A DNA stretch of 64,000 nucleotides from Cheiracanthium punctorium (GCA_038373885.1 JAWZYV010016552.1:1-64000); one strand, 5' to 3'; positions 32,301 through 47,411 are shown, counted from the first letter of the stretch. Numbers and translations are program-made. The notes: a model not told the origin generated them from the sequence alone.

Positions 32301-34569
32301 AAGGTATCGTTTAAACATGGAGGAGATAGGATCCATGATAGATTTTACTAACACCAGCAACTTTCAGCGTGCACGATCCCACAGCAGTCCAGTCGTGAGA
32401 GGTTGTCACCCTTCCAAGCTGTGAGCATGGTTGGCTTGGTGTTCAACTTCCGGTGTTGTAATGGGCATGAGCTAAAGCTTTAACAACAAACCATGTTGTA
32501 TTATTCAAAAGAGATTCTAAAATATCCTGCTGTTGAAAATGCGGAAATTAGTAACAAAGAGAGTTACTTTATTCACTGTGAAATTGTAAAGGGATTTCTT
32601 TCAAGGTTAAAGTAAGCATTCAGGCTTTCCCTTCCAGCGACATGGCCTTAAGAGCACGGTGGACTTTGAAAGTTGACTTTTGGTATATCTGTCTCATAAA
32701 GAAGAAATTTCATAAGCATGTCTCATTCATGTTTATCAAGGTAACTAGCAAATTTGAACACTTCAGAAATTATTAATTCTTTAATAAAAAATCCAAAAAA
32801 ATGTTGTATACGCGTTTTCCTTCATATTTTTCACAATTTTTATGCAAAGATATTTAAAGAATACAATAAACGATTTTTTATATAATTTTAAAAATATAAC
32901 GCAGTAGTGCTTCTTAATAACTGCTTTATTGCAATATCCGCATAATTTTCCATAATTAATTACAGCAATTTTCCAAAGTTTGCTTAATATTAGGAGCCTA
33001 AATTTTAAACGATTATAAATCTATTTTTACAGAGCACTTTTAGTAACTACAGGTAATTTCATATCAATAAGTAGAATGTCGCATGGAGCATTTTGTATCT
33101 ATGAATGTCTGCGACAATGGCCAATTGGAAATAAAAAAGTGCTATAAAGTTTTTGTTTCCTGATTATATATACCCAAACAAGCAGCATTGTTTTGGAAGT
33201 TTAGAGGCCTTAAAATTATGCAAAATTATTTTCTTTGCGCCAGTATAAAAGTTTCTGGGTGACAGATTAGCAAAACAATCAAATGTTTTTATCTTCCACC
33301 ATCCATTTAAGATAAATTCGATTCTACTGTAATTACTTAATTATTGGAATAATTAGCTGGTACAGGAATTCTGATTATAGAATAAATTTACCAAGAGAAT
33401 AACGCCAGACTAAATTAGTATGACTTTTGAAACTCGTTTCGTACTATATTAATTACTCGATAATTTCCTGGACGTTCCGATTCCATATTATTATTTTGCT
33501 CTCGAGTTTAGCGGCGTGATACATAGTATGGTGTGGCCGAACAAAATGCTAATTGAAAATCTGTGATTGGTAAATTCAAAATCTGTGTGTATTATACAGA
33601 GTGTCCTAAAAGTACCCATACGCACGTCATAGGAATTTATTATTCACAAAACAACATAGCTTAAAACGATTATTTTTATCCTAATGGTAAAAAGCACTTT
33701 TAACATCACGTTGGAAAAAATGCTGAACTCACATTCATAATAAGGGTTCAAAATATAAACCCCTTTCGAGGAGGCAAAGCTTTTTAATTAACTTTTAAAT
33801 ATCGTGGTGGCTATGCACTAATATTTATAAGTGCAAGAAGTTGAACTTAATCTAGAAACGATTGTTCTAAAACGCTTTGATCATGCAATGCTATGATCAT
33901 GCAACGCTTACATCATGCAATGATGTGATGGTATACAGTTCATGTGAAAGAGCTTAGAAACTAGTACAGAAACCACTTTTGAGTGACAAATTGACTTTTG
34001 CAATGCATCTTGAATGAAATTTGCACATCTCAAAACGGTATTAAATTTGAGCTGTTGAGTGACTCTAATGGAGCACATGGTTTAAGCAATCCTGCGACTT
34101 TGGTTTGAGAAAAAAATATTAAGTGTTTAAAAATCTCTGCAGTTCTTATTTTTAACACCGTTTTTCTATGTTTTAGATGGAAGGGATACACAGAACTTGT
34201 GGAGGAGGATGTGCACTCCGATATCTCTTACCACTTCATTGTCAAGCGTGCAACGTCACGTTGAAACTCTCTGTTTGTAAACCGTCGAAATAAACACTAA
34301 TTTCAGTACAAACAAAGAACTCAATAAACAAGATGTTTTGTTGATACAGTGCATTTTACATTCTCAACACTAGCATGTTGACATTAAAAAAAGAAAAGAA
34401 AGAAAGACAAATAATGATTACTATAGTTTTGTCAATGGTAGACAATTCAAAGTCGTTAACAGGAAAAGTAGTTCCAGCAGACTTCCTATATACAAATTTC
34501 CGGAGGTTTTAACCTTACAATTTCCCTTACTAAGTTACACAAAACTAAAACATAAGCTAAAACTGAAAT
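32301..34569. other. AT-rich stretch without recognised genes
   Basis: A patch near 33595 begins TACAGAGTGTCCTAAAAGTA like a transposon end, but I found no inverted partner. No frames of note. Confidence 0.35.
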
Positions 34570-35235
34570 TTATTATTAAATTATGTTGTGTTGCTTTGCG
34601 GAGTCCTCTATTCATAGCTTAATGAATTACTTATTTAATTATTTAATTACCTCTTTTCATTAAATAAATTTAACTTTGTAGTAACCTATTAATTTAAATA
34701 CCTTAATGTTAAAGTTTTTGTGCTCCTTTGCTGTTTACTTTTAATTTAGTGTTTTAATGTTTATTTATTAGTATAGCTAGTGTTAGGTATCATTTTTGGT
34801 AGCAGGAGATGAGGAGACGACTCCTAATATTAATTTTTGGCTTTGGAGTTATTTTCTTGTCTTAATCCTTTGTTTTGGAGCTTTGTTTCTTGTTGCTGGG
34901 GGTCTGCCGGTGCAAAGCCTTCGTCATAATCGAAGATGAGGTTATGGGTTAAGGCGGGATTTGTGTTCCACAATAAATTTTATTGCAGGACACAATTCCC
35001 GCAAATAAAAAAGCATTAATAAATAAACATTAAAACTAAATTAAAAGTAAACAGCAGGAATGTACAAAAACTTTAACATTAAAGTATTTAAATTAATAGG
35101 CTATTACAAAGTCAAATTTACTTAATAAAAAGAGGTAATTAAGATTTGAGGTAACTAAATAATTAAACAAGTAATTAATTAAAATATGAAGAAAGGACTC
35201 CGCGAAGCAACACAACAATGATTTATTAAAATAAA
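34570..35235. repeat. Large inverted repeat with a central hairpin
   Basis: The left arm 34570-34770 (ATGTTGTGTTGCTTTGCGGA...TTAATGTTTATTTATTA) matches the reverse complement of 35017-35235 with few differences. The 246-bp spacer ends in its own hairpin: GCGGGATTTGTGTTC near 34953 pairs with GACACAATTCCCGC near 35000. No coding. It could be two head-to-head element ends or one foldback transposon. Confidence 0.85.
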
Positions 35236-35374
35236 ATTTATTGCTCATAAAATAAATTAAGCAGAAATGACCGCAAATACTACTAATTTGAAATATTTTT
35301 TATGGAGCTTCCATGGCATTGTTGAATTTTATTTTACTTTTGACTGTCGAAATCATTCTGAAAAAAAAATGAAG

Positions 35375-35455
35375 GCGAATACTTTTAATTAATGCCAGGC
35401 GAATACTTTTAATAAATGCGAATACTTTTAATGAAGGCGAATACTTTTAATAATG
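35375..35455. repeat. Short tandem array, about four copies
   Basis: GCGAATACTTTTAAT recurs four times at 18-23 bp spacing, with variable linkers AATGCCAG, AAAT and GAAG. Confidence 0.8.
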
Positions 35456-36259
35456 TAGCCAGATAACTCTTTTCAGAGAAAAGAATAGATTTATAACGTT
35501 TCAAAAGTTAACGAATTAATTCAACTAATATAGTATATTATACATTAATCCAATTAAAATACTACTTCTCTTTTCAACTAATACTTTTCAAATTGTACCT
35601 TGTTGTCTGCATTGATATGTTTATAGCTGCAAACTGATTGAAAGGAAAATAAATTAAAATATTGCAATCTCGATATTTCTAATAAAATTAACAGCATAAT
35701 GTACTACACAGTAAAAGAAAATTGATTGAAAATACCAATAAAAATATCGATTTGAGTTGTACAATGTATCGCTCAGAAGGTACATTACTTTTATATAATA
35801 ATGTACGTCAAACCAAATAACACGATATTATGATTTAAAGTAAACAAAATAAATCAATACTTCTGACATGTAATTTTTCAAAAAATTAATTTCAATAATT
35901 CAAAAGAACGCAATATTGTACGCAATAATACATACAATAACTAAAAAAATGTAAATTTACGTTTGCATTAAATTAATTGATCTGCTATTTACCTTTAAAT
36001 ATAGTAGTTCATAAGAGAGATTTTTAGAAGCGATTGTACAAGGGCTGCAAAATCTTTCAATCCGAATCAAATTTGTAGCAAAATTATTTCGTTCTTTCGA
36101 AAATCAAATTTTGCTATAACTATTCGCACTAATGCCATAGTTTCTTCTTTTGATTTTATCAGACAAAAACGTAATCAGAATCATTAAAAATAAACTAACT
36201 GAATCTTTGATTTTGTGCTCTTAAATGCTTCACATTGGTCAGTCAAGAAATTGTAAATT
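35456..36259. repeat. GR-unit spacer, left part
   Basis: 36000-36180 is homologous to 56555-56720: TAGTAGTTCA.AGAGAG, AGCGATTGTAC, AATCAAATTTTGCTA and GATTTTATCAGA. It therefore belongs to the duplicated receptor unit. No gene. Confidence 0.5.
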
Positions 36260-36768
36260 AAGAAATTTGTAACCTCGTGTCGACGCTATAAATGATTAAG
36301 TAAAGCTCTTTTAAATGCATTTTTATTTGAAATGTGAATTTTAAGGAATTGTGGTGACCGTTGTGAATATTACGGTAGATATAATTAAGTTTCCATACTA
36401 ATAGGGGTTTTTTGTTAAAACATTTAGCTGTTTAAGTTTAAGATTCGGCAATTATTATTACTGTAGAAAAAAACATTAATTGGAAGAATCATAAATAGCG
36501 AGAAGAGTTTCTGTAAATAGTCCTTAATATTTTTCTCTTCACAGAATCGTTATCAAGTTGGCATGGGATTGCTTTTATATAAATATTAGAATATAGCTTT
36601 GCTTCAAACTTAAAAAATAGCTGAGTCTTTTCTTTTGCGTTTTTAGCTACTCCACATGAGGCATTTAAGAAATACGGTTGCATATTTGACTTTACAAAAA
36701 ACTGCATAAAGACTACGAAAGACTTCCTGTACGTTTGACTGTACGAAAGCATTTATAATATTATCGTA
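36260..36768 (+). promoter_or_regulatory. Shared GR promoter region, copy 2
   Basis: Homologous to 58490-58962 over its whole length: shared TCGACGCTATAAATGATTAA, TAATTGGAAGAATCATAAA, TAGTCCTTAA and GGATTGCTTTTATATA blocks. The TATA-like box CTTTTATATA at 36572-36581 is about 190 bp from the ATG, because a segment of roughly 45 bp near 36680-36740 is extra relative to the other copies. Confidence 0.5.
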
Positions 36769-37965
36769 ATGCCTAAGAGAGTGAAACGAGCTTTCCTTCT
36801 CGAAGAAGCATCACGTAAAAAGTCTTCTTCCGAGAAAGAAGAAACCGTTGCGCAATGCACTCGTGAACTGTACTTAACATTGAACAGATACTTTTGGTCT
36901 CGTGGAATAGGTTTTGAAAAAGGAATAAATTGCAACCGGAGTAACGTCCTTACCATGTTAATATCGATTTTACTTTTGATTTTAACTGACGGAAACTGCT
37001 TTGTCGTGTTAAATGAATACTTATCTGGATTACTGAAATATCAGGAAGATAATTTAAATTTTAAAACAACTCTATCTTTCGCAGTAATAACGATTATCAA
37101 TTTCATTCATCGAATTTTACTCTATACCAGAAGGCAAACATTCAAGGCTTTCATGCAGAAACTGGCTAAAATTTATGAGAAACTGTGCCAAAAGGGAAGG
37201 TCGGTAAACATATTCAGATGGAAGTTAGTCCTCACACTTTCAGCACACGATATAATCTATTATGCTGCTTTAATACATGTCATTTATCCGTACATTAGGC
37301 AAGCAGCAAATGCATTGTATAGTTTTACACTCCCTCAAGTCAGTTTTATTACCTTATTTTTACAACTTATACTATTGAACTCTGCTTTGAGCCCCACTCC
37401 TTTCGTAGCCTACTTTTGTTCGACGTGTTTTCTACTCAAAGAAGCTTTGTCCGCGCTTCAACAAAAGCTCCAGCACGCGAAGGAGGAAGATTTAGAGAGT
37501 CTGTTTGATTTGAATTGTGAAATATCAGACAGCATTTCAAAGATGAATGATTTTCTGGGTCCACATCTGTTGCTAACTTCGTCTATTACATTTCTGCTTG
37601 TTTTCAAGGATACGCATTCTGTTTCTTTTGCTTTGGATGGCGATCCGACTCAATGGCCGTCGCTTATGATCAGCGTACTGTTGAACTCCCTTCACTTCGT
37701 ATTCTTATGCTTGTCTGCCTCATGTGTCCTAAATGCGACAGCAAAGGTTCGGGATACGGCACGGAAACTTCACTTAAACGTCTCAGGATTAAGAAGCTTA
37801 CATTTTCTTTCAAGTATGAAGGAAGGTATTGAGGAATTCAAAATGTTGTATTCAATCGTCATCGACAAGAGCCTGATCCTTTCTGCAGTTTGCAGTCTTC
37901 TCTCTTTTGGCATACTCCTAGGAACTTTACAATTTTCAAGAAAAGAAAATTTCGAAGAGAAATGA
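36769..37965 (+). CDS. Gustatory-receptor-like seven-helix protein, copy 2 (398 aa)
   Basis: Same family and role as the gene at 14562. Single uninterrupted exon beginning MPKRVKRAF. Residues 30-57 (the TRELYLTLNRYFWSRGIGFE block) are almost unchanged between copies. Predicted helices lie near 58-78, 103-121, 153-176, 196-222, 265-287, 302-321 and 369-390. The pre-helix-5 loop reads QQKLQHAKEEDLESLFDLNC. Its helix 7 ends GILLGTLQF, so it keeps the terminal QF of the insect GR signature TYhhhhhQF, with GI for TY. The tail is SRKENFEEK. The extracellular and middle regions diverge from its paralogues, as expected for ligand-specific change. 3' flank GTGCATTCGATGAGATAAAT (about 38080) recurs after other copies. 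Confidence 0.75.
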   Translation: MPKRVKRAFLLEEASRKKSSSEKEETVAQCTRELYLTLNRYFWSRGIGFEKGINCNRSNVLTMLISILLLILTDGNCFVVLNEYLSGLLKYQEDNLNFKTTLSFAVITIINFIHRILLYTRRQTFKAFMQKLAKIYEKLCQKGRSVNIFRWKLVLTLSAHDIIYYAALIHVIYPYIRQAANALYSFTLPQVSFITLFLQLILLNSALSPTPFVAYFCSTCFLLKEALSALQQKLQHAKEEDLESLFDLNCEISDSISKMNDFLGPHLLLTSSITFLLVFKDTHSVSFALDGDPTQWPSLMISVLLNSLHFVFLCLSASCVLNATAKVRDTARKLHLNVSGLRSLHFLSSMKEGIEEFKMLYSIVIDKSLILSAVCSLLSFGILLGTLQFSRKENFEEK

Positions 37966-40199
37966 ATGTTATTACATTTAAGATATAGTAGTGGGGGTCC
38001 ATGAACTTTTTTTTATAATTTTACGTCTTTCTGAAAGTTTTCTCAAAGAAAAATTTGTATGTATCTAAAATAATATAGTGCATTCGATGAGATAAATTTT
38101 GTTAGAGATCAAGATTTGAGTTTAAAAATGATAGATAGAAAATTTTCCCTAATTAAAACATTACACATTCAATCAATATTTGAATACCGAATACACTTCT
38201 ATTCAACTTGAGTAAGCAACATCGTTCCTATTTAATAAGATAGTACCAGGTTACCGAGCCATGCTCAGAATCTAAAGGCTCCTTAAGTGTAAAATAATGA
38301 ATACGTAAATGCCTTGGCACGTATCAAGAATCTTCATGGTTGCCAAAAGGTAAACTTTGGTCGGCATTCAATGTTACAATGGCATATACTTTGTTTTGAA
38401 GAGGGATGCTAAATATTCGATGGTTGGTGCCGTCAGAGTTCGGGAAAAAGTAGTTTAACGTAAGGTGCCTCCTTTCCTTCTGTAGCAGATCAGCGAGGGT
38501 ATCAGCGAAGATCTTGGGCGATGCATTCACTAACAGCGTCTTCATTACTTCAGAAATATATCAGTCCATATTGAGGACGTTCAAATTCAGCATCAAGAAT
38601 TTGAGTTGCTTGAACTGTCAGATGAATGAGTTTATAAAAAAAATTCATCAAGTCTGTTATACACTGTTCGCAACGTAGCAGTACACACCAAAATCGTTGT
38701 TTCACTCGTCATATACTGTGAACAAAGCCATTGTAAAGTATGCTTTCAAATTTCGAATTCTTTGAAATGTGGGTGACATCGAAGAAACAACCACACCAAT
38801 TCATTAGGAAATTCGGAATGTCCTACATCATGAGTTCAAACACAAGCAGATGAACGTCCCGTTTCATCTGCTTGTGTTTTAACTGCACGTTCACACATTT
38901 GGACTAAGTGCTGCTGTCGGTGATCATATGTTTCCACAGCTCGTTTTTGAGCTACACTTTCATGCATTTACGTCTTTATGATGATAATTCTTTACGATTG
39001 AAATTGTAAATTTCTCTATAGTGCTTCAATTCAAACATAAAATACTTATTTTTTTCTAATTCAAAGAAAATACATCATGCATAAACAAATTCTACAAACG
39101 TAAATTCAATCTTATAGATACATAAATATAGATGCCATAAAAGTATAATCTTACATAAATATGCTTTAAACATAATTTTATTTTATAAACTCACGCTTAA
39201 GAAAATAAAAAGTGTAACGCAATTTAAATTATTAGTACAAAAGGACACTTCGAAATCATGAAATCAAAAACAGAATAGATCAAAAATATTCTTTTATAAT
39301 AACCCTAACAACTACTTAAACGTTGACAATAATAGAACGGATGGACTGAAGAAAAAGGACTTCTAACCTCGAATAAATTAAAAATACATCGCTCCTATAT
39401 AGTTACGCTGATCCCTGACTCTGTCACAATTTAAGTTCAACCACTCAAAATAAAACTTTTACCATCCAAACAGATTAAAAATGTATTGTCTAATAACTTA
39501 AAATTTACACGGTTCGTTGGTGCGATCAGCCTGAAAATTATCATAATTATGTAAAAAAAAAGAAAAAAGAAAGAAAGAAAAAGAAGAAAGAAAAAAAAGA
39601 AAGAAAAAATCTGATAATCCACCCGTTCCCTGATTTTTAAGCGTTTTTTTTTTTTTTATTTATTTATTTTTTAGCTCTATTTCATTTAAGAGAATAAAAA
39701 AAGCTAATCATTTGAGTGTTAGAATTATGTATTGCAAGTGACGTTGACGTTACATTGAAGTCACGGTTATCAGGCTTTGGAGGAAAAATTACGATTCCAA
39801 TTGGCTTAAGATAGCTTTTCTAAATTACTACTCAGTTTAACTTTTTTTCAAAAATAAAACGGTTTTCTATGCATTAAGTTACAAAGTTTTTTAATTACTT
39901 TATCGTTTAACACCAGTATTTTGAGTGTTTTTTCAGTTACCAAACGAAATGTTTCGAATGCGAAATGTTTCTGCAGATTATACAATTCGAATTTCGATGT
40001 ATAATAAAAATTGAATATGAAGTTATTTGATTTTAAGTGGGTAAATATTAAATATTCTGAGTGTAGACATTCTATCGCCCGCTGCAATTGTCTCCACAAA
40101 GGGCTTTATCCTTTAGTTTAATGATAGTACACAACACAAAACAACACAGCCTAATCCACGTCTAAATAAGAATTGAAAATTTATTAGAAAAAATCTTAG
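37966..40199. other. Downstream GR spacer and AT-rich sequence
   Basis: The first few hundred bases share blocks with the 3' flanks of other copies (about 50918, 53455 and 60420). A 73-codon reverse frame at 38324-38545 has protein-like composition but no recognised family, and stops interrupt its upstream extension. A perfect 17-bp hairpin sits at 38838-38879. A purine-only tract (A/G) runs 39553-39609. Confidence 0.4.
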
Positions 40200-40470
40200 T
40201 AACCAGATTTCAGCCTCCCAATTTACTGCTTCCACATATGGACAACTCCCAGCCTGCGGCCGGATGGGGCCCGCCATGGCTTTTGGACCAGCCCTCAGAA
40301 CAAGTCAAAACCCTGTATAAAACCTATATAAAACATTCAAACTTCCATATAAATCCGAATTATACGGCCCGCGATTTCTCTAACATCCTGAAGTCAGGCC
40401 CAGGAGGCCACTATCGTAAAGTTCTGCCCGCAACTTTTAAAAGGTTGTCCATACGATGATAAAATAGATG
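40200..40470. mobile_element. GC-rich patch, possible hAT-type remnant
   Basis: CAGCCTGCGGCCGGATGGGG, GCCCGCCATGGCTTTTGG and a later CGGCCCGCG resemble the TGCGGCCCGC words of hAT elements. No termini or 8-bp duplication were found. The 73-codon frame is probably incidental. Confidence 0.25.
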
Positions 40471-43090
40471 AGTTGAAATCATCAACTGCAGTGAATGAAA
40501 ACTAAACTGATGGCTGATCATCTGCAAAATTAATTTGAATATCGGCTGCGAGCCCAATTTAGGAATCGATCGTATCATTTTTTCATCGGAGTTTCGAACA
40601 TGGTTTCATTATAAACGGTTGACCCATTAAAAAAAAAAAAAATCGTCAGGGTAACTACATTTAAATATTTATCGTCAACTTGGCGGAATAAGGCAGTTAA
40701 AATAGAATTCAACCTAGTGCCGTTATTTAAAAAAAAATGGAATTTTCATGTTACGTCACAGGATCTTTTTTCTTACTGTGAATGACTGAAAAGGGTGTCA
40801 TTTTCATTTAAATTATTCGGCTAAGCTGAAACTTTTATGCACTTTTGAAATTCGCATCATGTGGATCAATAAAATACATGAAAAATATTTATTGTTTTAG
40901 TATATACGCGAAAATACATTTAGCTTTACGTTAGTTACAAAAGGATAATTGTAATAAATTCAGGCAATTTTTTACATAAGATTTACGAATAGTTTTGTAT
41001 TTATAACTATGAATTAAGAATAATTAAATTATTTAGGTGCTTGCGGGGATGGCAACGAAGACTCTTTTTTCTTTTTCTTTCGCTGGTTGCCAGGACGATA
41101 TTTTGAAATAAAAATAACTTTTTAATTCTAAACAAATTTATGTAGCTGAATGGTGTAATATATCTAGTTTCTAAAATATTTATTTGTCTGTGTACTGAAT
41201 ATCAAGTTCCATTTATTTTATTTCTTTGCGAAATTAATTTTTTCTATTATATATCGATGGCGTGTATTTTTTAATCCGCCCCAAACTTATTTGAGCGTCC
41301 CTTTTAGGAAGATTGCGTCAAGTGTGTTTTTCAAACGCTCAATAGATGGCGCTACCGTCCAAAAATTTTAAATTTTAAATTTTGAGCGTTTTAGAGATTT
41401 TTCAATCCATTGACCTAGCTCAATCGTTTCAGGGGCCCAAAAAACCCCCAGGTACGAAATTCAAAAAGAATCCTTAGAGCAGTTTTCGAGATCGTTCGGA
41501 CATACACACCCACACACACACACACAAACATTCCTCGTTTAATATAAGAGCCGATACCATCAAATTAGCGAAGTATGTAGAACGCGCGTGAAACAAAACC
41601 TAGCTCTAAGGGGAAACAAACTAGTTGTCTTTACTGAACGGCAGGCGTCAATCATATCGTAATGTTTATTTCAAGTAAGAAAACGTAAATTTTATAACAT
41701 AAATGGAAGGAAATAAAATTCAAATTACATTTTTCAAGGGATAACTTGCATAAGGCGGAATTTTTCTCGTTGTTATTGGCTTAATTGTACATTTTAGTGT
41801 ACTGTAAAAGCATTTTTTTCCGGAAACGTAATTTTCGCGAAATGAAAATATCGCGAGCTGAAAATTTCGCGACTTTTACATGAATGGAACCGATAGTTGA
41901 AGTATGCTGAAAGTACCTAAATATAGAGCCCCTTTCGCACAAGGTATTTTCAGAAACTTCCTTTTGTCCGAAAAGTTCGACCTCCCCATTTTGAATGGCT
42001 TCAAACAAGCTGGTATAAAATATTGTAAGCAAAGGAGCTGCCTTCTATTAGTTGTAATATTGTTTTATAGTCAAGAATTAGTTGTAAAATATTCAAGAAA
42101 TAGTTGTAAGAAAGAAAGCTGTCAAGAAAAAGTTTGTAACTGTGCATTAAGTCATAAAATTTTCGTAATTGAAAAATTTCTGATTTTTTATTACTACTTG
42201 AAGCACATTGCGTGAAGCTTTAATTTTCGCTAATACGATGGTCTCACGAAAATCAGGAAAATAAGTGCTTTTACATCATGTGTCAAATAGTTTTCGAGCT
42301 ATGCGCTTTATATAGGAATGAAAGAGGAAAGCTATTTCTCCTTAGAACTTCTTACTATTGTGAAATCTCTCTATATTTTGGATGTCAAAATAATATATCG
42401 TTGTAAAAAGAATATTCGTTACAGATTGAATTCATACTGGAACGAAAAGAATTCTGTTCTTTTATACTCTATAGTTTCTGTCGTCGCTACGGGGCTCTCT
42501 GCTTCCCTCGCTCTCACGCAAACAATAAACATTAAAGGAAATGGAAAGAATATTTTTATAGTGTTGAATAATTATTATAACACCGCCAGTTTAAATCAAG
42601 TTCACTTGTTAATAATTCTAGAGACGCCATATTCTGTAAATGTTTATCGCATATTTAAATAATACATTTTTAAATTCTAAATAAATAAAACTCCCAAAAG
42701 ATTCCTGTAAAATATGTTAGAAAAAATGCACTTACTCATTACCATAGTTCCACAAGTAATACGAAACCGGAAGTTAGATAAAATTTTTCAACACAGAGGG
42801 TGCAACCTGAGACACCGTCCAACAGTCCACCCACATTTTGCCTCTAGACTTTATTTGTGCATCGTTTAATTCGTATGCATCAGTTGGACTTGGAGAAAAA
42901 ATATCGTAATAGTGAGAATTATTGCAATGGACGTGATAATTTTACCATAGTCGTTGTAGAGAGAATTACCGTTGTAAACAATATCGTTATACAGAGAAGT
43001 GCTTTATTACAAAAGAAATTAAGTCAAATTTCTTACAAAAGAACATTTGTACAAAAGAAATTAAGTCAGAACTGTGAAAAACGGGGTGTG
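40471..43090. other. GR-unit spacer and unrecognised AT-rich sequence
   Basis: 41560-41760 is homologous to 51075-51270 and 53600-53800 (shared words such as GTAGAACG, CTAGCTCTAAG, GGAAACAAA and ATATCGTAA). 42290-42350 matches 51340-51410. Frames at 41904-42215 and 42318-42662 have no recognisable family and lie in repetitive DNA. A CA run lies at 41510-41525. Confidence 0.4.
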
Positions 43091-43739
43091 GCTGCGTTGT
43101 GGACACGGCCATGTGCTTCGCACTCGTTACGCACAATACGTGCGCGTAACGAGTGCGTATGAACTCTTCTGCGTTCCCGGCACAGCTTCACTTTGTCATA
43201 TGGAGTTATAAGGACATGACTGTATTGCTTTTGAAACGCCCTTTCCATCTGTGAATGCTCTTTACATTTTGATGAGTATAGGCCGACATTTCATTATTTA
43301 GTTTAGTTTTTCACATTATCGTTATATATTTTCACTATAACTATTTTACTATATTTTTATATGTACGCAATCGATAGACCTTGACGGCAGATCACTATTG
43401 AAATGCAAACGGATGTTGTAGCTTCTCCGAGTCAAAGTTTATACTAAATGAACATTATGGGACGCAGTGAAACGACCTCAGAATGGCGGCGGCTCTTCTC
43501 TCTCCGCCGCAAGCGATGCGTCCCAATAATCACACAACGTAACGAATTCTTTGATTTTTTAGCTATCTAGTGGCGTAATTAAATTTTAGATGTAGATGAT
43601 AAATATGTATCTGCAACATCAAATTGTATTCACCAATTTTGTTATCATCAGCTTTTTGAACTGCCTCCCCCTATGGAAGAAAATTTAAAGACGTACTGAT
43701 GTCAAAAATTATGGTTGTAGAGAAAATATCATTATAGAG
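43091..43739. repeat. Two hairpins in unrecognised spacer
   Basis: 43119-43157 folds CGCACTCGTTACGC against GCGTAACGAGTGCG with an 11-nt loop. 43450-43535 pairs ATTATGGGACGCA with TGCGTCCCAATAAT, with an inner GCGGCGG/CCGCCGC stem. Both are GC-rich compared with the surroundings. No coding. Confidence 0.6.
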
Positions 43740-44279
43740 CAGAGGCTCCCAAACTGTGTGCCGCGGCACCCTGGGGTGCCGCGAGCGTTTACCAGGGTGC
43801 CGTGGAGATAATCAAGAAAAGTCTAAGTTTTGGGGGAGCATAATCAAAAAAATTCCTTTGAACCGATATTTCACAAAAAAGTTTGCCAATCCGATGATCA
43901 AGTAGACGAAATAAAAATATTTTAGTCAAGTTCGAGAGAGTTCGGTGTCCAGTCGCCTCTATTTTACAGGAATTTCCTGAAATATTGGGAGGGGGGGGGG
44001 CAAAATTCTATATCCTTTTTCCAAGATAGTGTAAAAGTAAGCCCAATAAACATAAAAGAAACAATGAAAAATGTATCCAAACTGCTTCATTCTAACATTC
44101 ATATTCATATTGCTTTAAATGTAACCTGCCCCGAAACGTTTTCAGCCTGAGAAGGGTGCCCTGAAATGATTTTTAGCCTGACTAGGGTGCCCCGAAATGT
44201 TTTTAGCCTGACAAGGGTGCTGCGAAGTGTTTTTAGCCTGACAAGGGTGCCACGGGGGAAAAAAGTTTGGAAACCCCTG
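43740..44279. mobile_element. hAT-type MITE, 540 bp, perfect 8-bp duplication
   Basis: Ends CAGAGGCTCCCAAACT (43740) and AGTTTGGAAACCCCTG (to 44279) are inverted, with the CAG...CTG and CCAAACT pattern of hAT elements. TTATAGAG occurs at 43732-43739 and 44280-44287, an exact 8-bp target-site duplication as expected for hAT. Near the right end there are four ~30-bp direct repeats (AGCCTGACAAGGGTGCC type) starting near 44144, 44175, 44205 and 44235. No transposase. Confidence 0.9.
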
Positions 44280-44287
44280 TTATAGAG

Positions 44288-44892
44288 GATTCCGTGTATC
44301 CTCAACAACGGTTCAGCGAACGTTGCTGCGCATGGGCCTTCGCAGCAGACGCCTGGTTAATGCGCCTATGCTGGCTGTTGTTCATCGGCGACAAAGCTAG
44401 AATTTGCACGCCAGTACGGCAATTGGACGTCCACAGAGTGGCTTTTTCCTATGAATCACGTTTTATGCTCCATCGGATAGATGGACGTTTCCGTATACGG
44501 CGTGAAACGTCTGAGAGCAAACAACCTGCAACAATTGCCGGAAGGATCCAGGCTGGAGGAGGGAGCATTATGGTTTGGGGAATGATTTCCTGGCATTCAC
44601 TGGGTGCACTCATCATTGTGGACGGCGCGATGGATCAGCATAATTACGCATCTGCCCTTGCCACCATGTCCACCCCCTACGTGCGCATTTTTCCCCAGAA
44701 TGATTGCATTTACAAACAGGATCACGCGAGGTGTCATGCAACTCGCAGTGTATGTGCGTGGTTCGAAGAGCACCAGGATGAGTTTACCGAACTCCCCTGG
44801 CCAGCAAACTCACCGGATTTAAACCCAATCGAAAATCTGTGGGACCACCTCGATCGGGTGGTTCGTGCCATGGATCCTCAACCGCGTAATCT
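44288..44892 (+). pseudogene. Tc1-family transposase pseudogene, first part
   Basis: Frameshifted reading. One frame gives the end of the DNA-binding region (TVQRTLLRMGLRSRRLVNAP), another EFARQYGNWTSTEW. The 44430-44892 frame gives the catalytic core. The first catalytic Asp is replaced by Tyr (FSYESRF for FSDESRF). The second is retained in KQDHARCH and the Glu in NPIENLWD. The VWG box is present. The N-terminal ~100 codons and left inverted repeat are absent. The reading stops matching the family exactly at 44892, where another element begins; the rest resumes at 47243. It is a different Tc1 subfamily from the intact gene at 27758. Confidence 0.85.
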
Positions 44893-47240
<2,348 letters not shown>

Positions 47241-47242
47241 CT

Positions 47243-47411
47243 AGCGCAGCTGGCCACGGCACTGGAGTCGGACTGGATCAACATCCCAGTGGACATATTC
47301 AGAAACCTAACTGACTTTCTTCCTGCACGTCTCGCAGAGGTCCGCTCTGCAAAAGGTGGTTATTCTGGCTTTTGACAGGTGGTCACATTAATGTGACTGC
47401 GGACTGTGTAT
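47243..47411 (+). pseudogene. Tc1-family transposase pseudogene, last part, with right inverted repeat
   Basis: Reads AQLATALESDWINIPVDIFR and ends SAKGGYSGF with stop at 47373-47375, the typical C-terminus of the family whose catalytic core is at 44430-44892. After the stop, CAGGTGGTCACATTAATGTG ... ACTGTGTA (to about 47410) has the form of a right terminal inverted repeat. The matching left end was not found. Confidence 0.85.

Noticed and set aside
40238..40459. 73-codon ORF as a host gene
   Set aside because: It sits on a GC-rich transposon-like patch; no conserved motif was recognised.
42318..42662. 114-codon ORF as a membrane protein gene
   Set aside because: It lies in spacer DNA shared with other receptor units, lacks a recognisable family, and the corresponding stretch at 51340-51410 is not open.
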